A stretch of 16,816 nt of DNA, from positions 1-16,816 of the forward strand of contig JAQGHE010000039.1 in NCBI GenBank assembly GCA_028288985.1. The letters run 5' to 3'. Origin of the DNA: Candidatus Saccharimonadota bacterium. Lineage in GTDB: Bacteria > Patescibacteriota > Saccharimonadia > Saccharimonadales > UBA10212. Positions 12,436-16,816 of this stretch are shown piece after piece. Position 1 is the first letter of the stretch. Every line of letters begins with the position of its first letter. The notes under the pieces were generated by a model, which ran no database searches, had not been told where the DNA came from, and saw only the letters and a program-made list of their open reading frames with translations. The translations under genes and the position numbers were made by a program.

Positions 12436-13074
12436 ATGACATCTGTTCCATTCTTTTCTAATACGCCAGATGATACTCATTGCTTTCAGGCTAGCCTAAA
12501 AATGGTACTGAAGCACTTTGAACCCAGTAAGGATTACTCGTGGGATGACCTCGATGAAATTACACACAAGCCTAGGGATCTATGGACGTGGCCCATGGCT
12601 GGCTTAACGTGGCTAGCGACTAACGGCTACACCGTTATTAATGTCGAGTCTTTCGACTACGCTAAGTTCATGGCCGAAGGGTCGGTGTATATGCAAGAAC
12701 TGTGGGGTAGAGAAGTGGTGGCGGAGCAGGTCAAACATAGCGATATTCCGATGGCTCAATCTGACGTGCCGGCGTTCCTAGAAAACGTTAACATCCAAAA
12801 TGATATCCCTAATATTCATCAGATTAGGTCGTACTTAAGAGACGGATATTTAGTCATCTGCAACGTCAATGCTCGCAAGCTCAATATGAAGCCTGGATTT
12901 GTGGGTCACTCCGTACTTGTAATTGGTGAAGACGAGGATAACCTACTTATCCATGACCCAGGATTACCTCCTCTGGAAAATCGTAAGGTAATCGATTCTT
13001 TATTTGAGCAAGCCTGGGCAGATCCAAATGACAGCGCCAAAAGTTTAGCCGCCATCAAACGCGCCAAGCAGTAG
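12436..13074 (+). CDS. C39-like papain-fold cysteine peptidase
   Basis: 212 residues with no signal peptide or membrane segment, so probably cytoplasmic. The triad of C39-like peptidases is visible: C16 in DDTHCFQASLKMVL, H158 in GFVGHSVLVIG and D174 in LLIHDPGLPP, with the β-strand spacing expected of this fold. C39 domains trim leader peptides from bacteriocins, usually as part of an ABC exporter. Stand-alone C39_2 proteins have varied or unknown roles, and no precursor peptide or exporter is visible here. The middle (60-120) carries an unusual insert. It ends at a strong bidirectional terminator shared with the convergent 48-aa gene. Confidence 0.75.
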   Translation: MTSVPFFSNTPDDTHCFQASLKMVLKHFEPSKDYSWDDLDEITHKPRDLWTWPMAGLTWLATNGYTVINVESFDYAKFMAEGSVYMQELWGREVVAEQVKHSDIPMAQSDVPAFLENVNIQNDIPNIHQIRSYLRDGYLVICNVNARKLNMKPGFVGHSVLVIGEDEDNLLIHDPGLPPLENRKVIDSLFEQAWADPNDSAKSLAAIKRAKQ

Positions 13075-13076
13075 GT

Positions 13077-13116
13077 GCAATAAAAAAGACCTAATTGCTT
13101 AGGTCTTTTTTATTGC
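13077..13116. terminator. Strong bidirectional terminator
   Basis: Bases 13077-13094 and 13099-13116 form a perfect 18-bp stem with loop TTGC. Each arm carries a run of six A or T, so it can terminate both the C39-like gene (plus) and the 48-aa gene (minus). Confidence 0.85.
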
Positions 13117-13125
13117 TGGCGACAT

Positions 13126-13272
13126 TTATTTATGAAAATGAATCGCGAGACTTATGAGCAAACAGAATGCTCCAAGACAGACCAGGCCAATGCCGAGCCC
13201 TACTGGCGAGCCGAAGCCGTGCCAGCGTTCTTGGTAGTCAAACCCTTTGCGGACTGGATGTTTATCGTCCAT
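13126..13272 (-). CDS. Small single-pass membrane protein, 48 aa
   Basis: A short frame on the minus strand encodes 48 residues. It has a polar N-terminus (MDDKHPVRKGFDYQERWHGF), one hydrophobic helix at about 22-45 (VGLGIGLVCLGAFCLLISLA) and a short HFHK tail. A clean GGAGG (13284-13280) lies 7 nt before ATG 13272, and the stop sits 9 nt from the bidirectional terminator at 13077-13116. These features make it far more likely than the overlapping plus-strand frame. I recognise no family. It is the only gene in the array on the minus strand, and it shares the D-E unit with the C39-like gene. A link to that peptidase (substrate or partner) is speculation. Confidence 0.72.
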   Translation of the reverse strand: MDDKHPVRKGFDYQERWHGFGSPVGLGIGLVCLGAFCLLISLAIHFHK

Positions 13273-13372
13273 CTGGGTTCCTCCATACTTAATTTGTTAA
13301 GTAGAAGTTGGAGAACATCATAATTATTATCAATTAACTTCTAAGCAGTATTTATACCATAGCCGCCGATAA

Positions 13373-13402
13373 AGTTCTAACCTCAATCGTGGTGCTGTAC
13401 CG
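13373..13402 (+). repeat. Cassette repeat copy E
   Basis: TTCTAAC (13375-13381) and GCTGTACC (13394-13401) keep the 12-nt spacing; the middle is diverged (22 of 30). TCTAAC is mirrored at once by GTTAGA (13402-13407), and GTTAGAT fits the integron R' consensus. GTACC (13397-13401) also pairs with GGTAC at 13417-13421. It is the last repeat before tRNA-Arg(TCG). Confidence 0.68.
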
Positions 13403-13418
13403 TTAGATATTAAGATGG

Positions 13419-13424
13419 TACAAT
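13419..13424 (+). promoter_or_regulatory. -10 element upstream of the tRNA remnant and tRNA-Arg(TCG)
   Basis: TACAAT lies 13 nt before the tRNA remnant at 13437, a normal distance for a tRNA promoter. It probably now drives tRNA-Arg(TCG) through a leader of about 100 nt. Confidence 0.45.
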
Positions 13425-13436
13425 CACCTCTGTTAC

Positions 13437-13513
13437 GCACCTAGCTCAGCTGGCGCAGCTTGCTGCAAAAGTGGCAATGCGCACATCGCGTTTTAGTAAC
13501 CAGTTCCTTACCA
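13437..13513 (+). pseudogene. Degenerate tRNA-Arg-like remnant
   Basis: GCACC-TAGCTCAGCTGG repeats the first 19 nt of tRNA-Arg(TCG) with two bases missing. The following TTGCT/GGCAA could be a relic of an anticodon stem, but the loop has eight bases. The 3' part (AGTTCCTTACCA) does not pair with the acceptor. The length of about 77 nt and a terminal ACCA fit a decayed tRNA located 91 nt upstream of the intact one. Confidence 0.5.
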
Positions 13514-13527
13514 TTTAGCACAAGTAT

Positions 13528-13604
13528 GCACCCGTAGCTCAGCTGGATAGAGCGCATGGCTTCGAACCATGAGGTCGGGAGTTCAAGTCTCTCCGGGTGT
13601 ACCA
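13528..13604 (+). tRNA. tRNA-Arg (anticodon TCG)
   Basis: The acceptor GCACCCG (13528-13534) pairs with CGGGTGT (13594-13600). The anticodon stem CATGG/CCATG encloses CTTCGAA, giving TCG for CGN arginine codons. The T-arm is GGGAGTTCAAGTCTCTC; discriminator A and CCA end at 13604. Its first 26 nt and its acceptor are the same as in tRNA-Arg(CCG). It marks the right edge of the cassette-like region. Confidence 0.95.
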
Positions 13605-13619
13605 GCTTAAGTCGTGACT

Positions 13620-13651
13620 ACAGCTTCCGTAAAACAACGGGAGCTGTTTTA
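13620..13651 (+). terminator. Rho-independent terminator of tRNA-Arg(TCG)
   Basis: CAGCTTCCGT (13621-13630) pairs with ACGGGAGCTG (13637-13646) through one T·G, with a 6-nt loop, followed by TTTT. Confidence 0.75.
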
Positions 13652-13684
13652 CTTCCTGGCTTTCGCACGCCCTTTACGCTTAGC

Positions 13685-13723
13685 AATCTAACAAAATCTG
13701 CTGAAGCGGGATTTTATTAGATT
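13685..13723. terminator. Inverted repeat between tRNA-Arg(TCG) and the CofE-like gene
   Basis: AATCTAACAAAATC (13685-13698) matches the reverse complement of 13710-13723 at 13 of 14 bases, with an 11-nt loop. It lies 51 nt past the stop of the minus-strand CofE-like gene and could terminate it. It also carries CTAAC with a TTAGA mirror, a weak echo of the cassette repeats. Confidence 0.45.
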
Positions 13724-13773
13724 GATCTTTTGGCTCGAATTTATATCACTACGCTCATGGCATAGACTGGGGG

Positions 13774-14529
13774 TTATTTTTGGCGGTCGCCTTTTTCCCA
13801 TTTCGGATTCTTTAAAAACGGTTCGAATAAATCATCGTCCATGTGGCTGATGAAGAACTGGCTTAACTCTTTAGGATTTGGCTCGCGGTCTTGAAACTCA
13901 ACGAAAGGCAGATCGGTTAATAGGGCCAGCGGTGTTTGCTCGGTACCCTCACCCATCACTGCTACTGCCGCCGAAGCTAATGCGTCCAGGATATTGGAAA
14001 CGCTGACCTGCATTGGCCGGCCAAAAAGGTCCGGCTTGCCGACGTAGTCGTTGCTGGGCGCAAAGCCGCTATAGCCAATACCCACCCCCTCGGTGCCGTA
14101 ATGCAAAGGGCGAGCAGTGCTGTCGGTGATAATCACCCCTACATTTTTCAGGCCGAAGCGTTTTTTAAGATAGGCGCGGATTTCATTGGCTGAGCTTTGT
14201 GGCTCGGCCGGCCATAGTACGTAATGACCGTCACCGTTAGATTCGTCAATACCAGCTAATGGGATAAGGGTGTTATGGGTGATGGTGAATGTAAAATCGT
14301 ATTTGCTTAGGTAGCTGGGCAGGTAATAGTCTGCCTCGCTGATAACCAGCTCTTTTTTATTCACTTTGTCCGATATCGGCACCGTTCGTCCTTCGCAGAT
14401 AGCCACGATTTTTGAGGTTACGGCTATTACGCTATTTTCAGCAACATCGTTCAGGTGTTTATCTAACACTTCACTAAGCGGCGGTGCTCCGGGCGACAGC
14501 CGCTCGGTTTTTATGGCTTGGACGTTCAT
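13774..14529 (-). CDS. CofE-like ligase (F420-0:γ-glutamyl ligase family)
   Basis: The 251-residue protein matches the CofE fold, which in F420-making organisms adds glutamate to F420-0 using GTP. Recognisable blocks are VIAVTSKIVAICEGR (34-48), LIPLAGIDESNGDGHY (88-103), VIITDSTARPLHYGTEGVGIG (132-152) and DYVGKPDLFGRPMQ with SNILDALASAAVAVMGEG. No other F420 gene is in the window and CPR bacteria are not known to make F420, so it probably adds an amino acid to another acceptor. Its start overlaps the upstream YhhQ-like gene by 4 bp (14526-14529), so the two are co-transcribed and coupled. Confidence 0.85.
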   Translation of the reverse strand: MNVQAIKTERLSPGAPPLSEVLDKHLNDVAENSVIAVTSKIVAICEGRTVPISDKVNKKELVISEADYYLPSYLSKYDFTFTITHNTLIPLAGIDESNGDGHYVLWPAEPQSSANEIRAYLKKRFGLKNVGVIITDSTARPLHYGTEGVGIGYSGFAPSNDYVGKPDLFGRPMQVSVSNILDALASAAVAVMGEGTEQTPLALLTDLPFVEFQDREPNPKELSQFFISHMDDDLFEPFLKNPKWEKGDRQK

Positions 14530-15203
14530 GCCTCGCCGCCCTTAACTTTGGGGTTGGGCGAACCGCGCAGCCACCAAACGAACCCGTAAATCAACGGAGT
14601 CTCGGCAATTGACAGCGCGCAGCGCAGCAGCCAGTAAGGCAGCAGCAGGCTCCACAAAAACGAAACATTGTCGCCGAGCGGCCGGGTAGTAGCGTAAAAG
14701 GCCAGCGTCAGAAAAACTGCCGAGTCGGCAAGCTGGGCTACAAAGTTAGTTACGTTATTGCGCAGCCAAAGAGCCTTGCCCTTTAGTTTTTGTCTTAGTT
14801 TGGCAAAAATGATCACATCCAATAGTTCGCTGGCTGCAAATGCTATCAGGCTGGCGCTGGCAATCCTGATTGTGGAATGGAAAATTTTATCGAAGGCCGA
14901 CTCGCTAGGCGCATAGCGGTGCGAAGGCGTTAGATGGGTAGCCAGTGCCGCATAAAGAATCAGCAAAGTAATTACAATCAGTCCACAGTAGACCAAACTG
15001 CGCGCCCGAGCACGGCCATAGACCTCGACCACCCCGTCTACCATGGTAAAGAGCAGGGGAAGAACAAAAATCGCTACACTGGCGTTTAAGTGCAGCCAGC
15101 TAAAATTTGTTACCTGAAAAGTTTTCGATCCCATAAGTTCAGCGGTTATGACACCAAAAATATAAAGCGCCACCACTAAATCCATCTTTCGTATATTAGA
15201 CAT
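14526..15203 (-). CDS. YhhQ/DUF165-family transporter (queuosine-precursor type)
   Basis: A 225-residue integral membrane protein with about six helices. Family motifs are AELMGSKTF (21-29), TMVDGVVEVYGRARAR (53-68), FHSTIRIASASLIAFAASELLDVIIFAKLR (about 107-136), then RNNVTNFVAQLADSAVF. YhhQ in E. coli imports the queuosine precursors preQ0/preQ1; others in the family are annotated only as vitamin-uptake (VUT) transporters. Substrate salvage would suit a reduced genome. ATG 15203 has AGGAG with 7 nt spacing. It overlaps the CofE-like gene by 4 bp, so transporter and ligase may act in one pathway. I see no tgt or que gene here. Confidence 0.85.
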   Translation of the reverse strand: MSNIRKMDLVVALYIFGVITAELMGSKTFQVTNFSWLHLNASVAIFVLPLLFTMVDGVVEVYGRARARSLVYCGLIVITLLILYAALATHLTPSHRYAPSESAFDKIFHSTIRIASASLIAFAASELLDVIIFAKLRQKLKGKALWLRNNVTNFVAQLADSAVFLTLAFYATTRPLGDNVSFLWSLLLPYWLLRCALSIAETPLIYGFVWWLRGSPNPKVKGGEA

Positions 15204-15301
15204 TCTAAATCTCCTAGTTAAAGTTAAGGGGCTAAGAGTTTAGCAATCTACGAAACCGGACCAAGTTACAGTGCGCTTATTTATTAACATGATGAATGCA
15301 A

Positions 15302-15781
15302 TTATACCTCAGTAATAACATTATCGAGTGGAATATCGTGCGCTTCGTGCGGGAGGCCGCCGGCTACAAAGCAGCTGCTAAAACATAAGCCTATTTTTTT
15401 AGCCTGCGGCTGTGAGGCTAAAAAACGGTCATAAAAACCACCCCCTAGACCCAGGCGGTGGTTGTCTTTATCAAACCCTAAAACAGGGATGACTATCAGG
15501 TCGTACTTTGCAGTGGGGATTGGCTGGTTTTTGCTGGTGTGGGCTATTGTTATATCTATCTTTGGCCAGCGACTTCGGACTTCCTTGATAATTACCCTGG
15601 TATCGACCTCATTCCATTCGGCCACAGCAGAGTAGATATGTAAAACACGAACGGTGGGCCAATCCACCAAGCTCAACAGATTCCAGGCTATGGCGCGACT
15701 TTTGGCAGCTACTTCATCGGCGACCATTTGTTGACGCTGTCGTTTAAGCCGCTGCCGCAATTTTGCCTTTTCCTGATTCAT
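15302..15781 (-). CDS. 5-formyltetrahydrofolate cyclo-ligase
   Basis: This cytoplasmic enzyme converts 5-formyl-THF to 5,10-methenyl-THF using ATP. It has 159 residues, slightly short for the family. The N-terminal KAKLRQRLKRQRQQM is the typical basic helix, HIYSAVAEWNEVDT (48-61) forms the folate side, and LGLGGGFYDRFL (110-121) is the ATP-binding loop; the end IPLDNVITE is also typical. I chose ATG 15781: TACAAT (15793-15788, minus) lies 6 nt upstream, and the family helix starts here rather than 39 codons earlier. It supports GlyA (5444-6733), because 5-formyl-THF made by SHMT inhibits SHMT. It diverges from the CHAP gene. Confidence 0.92.
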   Translation of the reverse strand: MNQEKAKLRQRLKRQRQQMVADEVAAKSRAIAWNLLSLVDWPTVRVLHIYSAVAEWNEVDTRVIIKEVRSRWPKIDITIAHTSKNQPIPTAKYDLIVIPVLGFDKDNHRLGLGGGFYDRFLASQPQAKKIGLCFSSCFVAGGLPHEAHDIPLDNVITEV

Positions 15782-15787
15782 GCCTAA

Positions 15788-15793
15788 ATTGTA
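15788..15793 (-). promoter_or_regulatory. -10 element of the cyclo-ligase gene, leaderless start
   Basis: TACAAT on the minus strand ends 6 nt before ATG 15781; there is no Shine-Dalgarno. Confidence 0.5.
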
Positions 15794-15885
15794 GTTTAAA
15801 TTACTAACTAAAGCATGAGGATGCTGCTCTATCGGTAAATGCGGAAAGAGCTTTGCAGGGCTGCAAAGAACCGGGCTAGATAGCC

Positions 15886-15915
15886 TTGACTCCATCAATC
15901 CTTACTTGGTATAGT
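15886..15915 (+). promoter_or_regulatory. Promoter of the CHAP hydrolase gene
   Basis: TTGACT (15886-15891) and TATAGT (15910-15915) are separated by 18 nt, each one mismatch from consensus. Transcription would start near 15922, giving a leader of nearly 200 nt. Confidence 0.6.
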
Positions 15916-15921
15916 CTTCGG

Positions 15922-16118
15922 GTTGTACTGTTCGCTTTTTGTTCCGCTAACAGTCAGCGCCATATTTATGATAATTAAGCGATTTACGCAACAAGGGGTA
16001 ATTAGAGGGATGTAGTCCATTTGAACCGGGCAGGGATCTATCTCTGCCTTTGCTGGCATGTCAAAAATTTTTGGCAGCTCCGGCATAAACCATACCTATA
16101 AATTAAAGATAGGAGTAC
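15922..16118 (+). promoter_or_regulatory. Long structured 5' leader of the CHAP gene
   Basis: No convincing frame lies here. Hairpins visible on the transcript are CGCT/AGCG near 15944-15958, GGCAGGGA/TCTCTGCC (16029-16048, 8 bp with one G·T, 4-nt loop) and TGTCAAA/TTTGGCA near 16058-16075. An AGGAG at 16111-16115 precedes ATG 16119. A leader of this length before a wall hydrolase suggests a cis-regulatory RNA. I looked for the conserved core of the c-di-AMP (ydaO) riboswitch, often found before such genes, and could not match it in order. Confidence 0.4.
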
Positions 16119-16816
16119 ATGAGTAGACTTTCTTTAGTGAAAGAGATTAGAAACAAAAATAAATTAACAAGAAACCAATTAGTCACAGGCGCTCACGCGC
16201 TAATTTTGGCGGCCATGCTTTTGGGCCACACTCCCGGAGCCAGTGCCGCCGCCCACGATAAAACAGTTAAATATAGTAGCTTAACAGCTACGACGATCAG
16301 GCAGCAGCCTGTTCCAAAAAAGAAGCAGATCAACCTGTCAGAAATTCAAAATCCTCTGATGAAGCAGGTGTCTGATCAGGCGCCGGTGCAATCAGCTTTG
16401 CCGACAGTGGCGGAAGTCGCCCTGCCGGAGCCGCCAAAACCAGTCGCTCCAGCAATTAAAGCCGTCTCCGGGGCTAGCTATCCCTGGGCTAACGCGCCTT
16501 TCCCAAACTCTATAGCCGATCCTTGGGGTATGTACGAGAGGCAGTGTGTCTCTTATACGGCCTGGAAGGTAGCAAGTTCCGGAAGGCATATGCCCAACTG
16601 GGGAGGCCGCGGAAGTGCTAAATTGTGGGATGACAATGCCCGCGCAGAAGGCATACCGGTAGATACATCACCGCGCGTCGGCGACGTGGCGATTAATAAC
16701 TCCGGAAGCTATGGGCACTCCATGTATGTAGAAGCCATAAATGGTGACGGAACTATTAACGTCAGTCAATACAATGCTAGTCTGGATGGAAGGTATAGCG
16801 AGGCTACCATAAGCGC
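16119..16816 (+). CDS. Secreted CHAP-domain peptidoglycan hydrolase (3' end cut by window)
   Basis: The frame is open from ATG 16119 to the window end (232 codons). Residues 1-44 look like a signal peptide: basic start (RNKNKLTRNQ), hydrophobic ALILAAMLLG and a likely cut after GASA. A Pro/Ala-rich linker follows (about 62-118). The CHAP domain starts near 122: C143 in YERQCVSYTAWKV is the catalytic cysteine, H200 in GSYGHSMYVEAI the histidine, and N219 in SQYNA the likely third residue. CHAP enzymes are amidases or endopeptidases that cut peptidoglycan, here for remodelling, division or host-wall attack. AGGAG lies 3 nt before the ATG, unusually close. It has a long leader and its own promoter, divergent from the cyclo-ligase. 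Confidence 0.88.
   Translation, partial: MSRLSLVKEIRNKNKLTRNQLVTGAHALILAAMLLGHTPGASAAAHDKTVKYSSLTATTIRQQPVPKKKQINLSEIQNPLMKQVSDQAPVQSALPTVAEVALPEPPKPVAPAIKAVSGASYPWANAPFPNSIADPWGMYERQCVSYTAWKVASSGRHMPNWGGRGSAKLWDDNARAEGIPVDTSPRVGDVAINNSGSYGHSMYVEAINGDGTINVSQYNASLDGRYSEATIS

Noticed and set aside
13132..13323. 63-aa plus-strand ORF after the C39-like gene
   Set aside because: It overlaps the 48-aa minus-strand ORF, which has a perfect GGAGG, a membrane helix and a terminator; the plus-strand frame has none of these.
8914..13604. CRISPR array as explanation of the repeats
   Set aside because: Repeats are hundreds of bases apart with genes between them; no regular short spacers and no cas genes.
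15895..16086. 63-aa minus-strand ORF between the cyclo-ligase and CHAP genes
   Set aside because: No ribosome site, unlikely composition, and it lies in the leader and promoter region of the CHAP gene.
15922..16118. c-di-AMP (ydaO) riboswitch in the CHAP leader
   Set aside because: GCTAAC and GGGG pieces exist, but the conserved blocks are not in the right order.

Overview
The window looks like a small-genome Patescibacteria (CPR) chromosome, most likely Candidatus Saccharibacteria or a close relative. That is an inference. It rests on an XRE-type HTH domain fused to MurA, a lone CofE-like ligase without other F420 genes, compact and often overlapping genes, TGA used as a normal stop (arguing against Gracilibacteria/SR1), and many start codons lying only 6-8 nt after a -10 hexamer, as expected for leaderless mRNAs.

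Layout. 1-1671 is an accessory block: the 3' end of an unknown gene, a HEPN-motif protein, and a convergent HNH endonuclease, next to tRNA-Pro(CGG) at 2007-2083. 2151-3271 holds two convergent membrane proteins, a phytol/dolichol-kinase-like CTP transferase and a VIT/CCC1-like transporter. 3282-3729 is a minus-strand tRNA cluster in the order Gly(TCC), Arg(TCT), His(GTG), with long perfect hairpins in the spacers. 3772-8859 is core metabolism: HTH-MurA divergent from glyA, a small unknown protein, murB, and an HTH-DUF3467 regulator divergent from murB.

8914-13604, between tRNA-Arg(CCG) and tRNA-Arg(TCG), is the most unusual part. Small accessory genes, nearly all on the + strand, are separated by a dispersed 30-bp repeat with two blocks, TTCTAAC and GCTGTACC, always 12 nt apart. 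There are five copies. Partial copies of the tRNA-Arg 3' end and a broken tRNA 5' half also occur. Each unit carries one gene, usually with its own leaderless promoter: a 423-aa unknown protein, a membrane-anchored protein, a Nudix hydrolase with an apparent 5' frameshift, a SemiSWEET-like protein, a C39-like protease, and a 48-aa membrane peptide encoded on the minus strand. The layout resembles an integron cassette array without an integrase (CALIN-like), or serial integration at tRNA-Arg.

13774-16816 returns to core genes: CofE-like ligase overlapping a YhhQ/DUF165 transporter, 5-formyltetrahydrofolate cyclo-ligase, and a divergent secreted CHAP-domain wall hydrolase (cut by the window end) behind a leader of about 200 nt. 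MurA, MurB and CHAP serve peptidoglycan; GlyA and the cyclo-ligase serve one-carbon folate metabolism.
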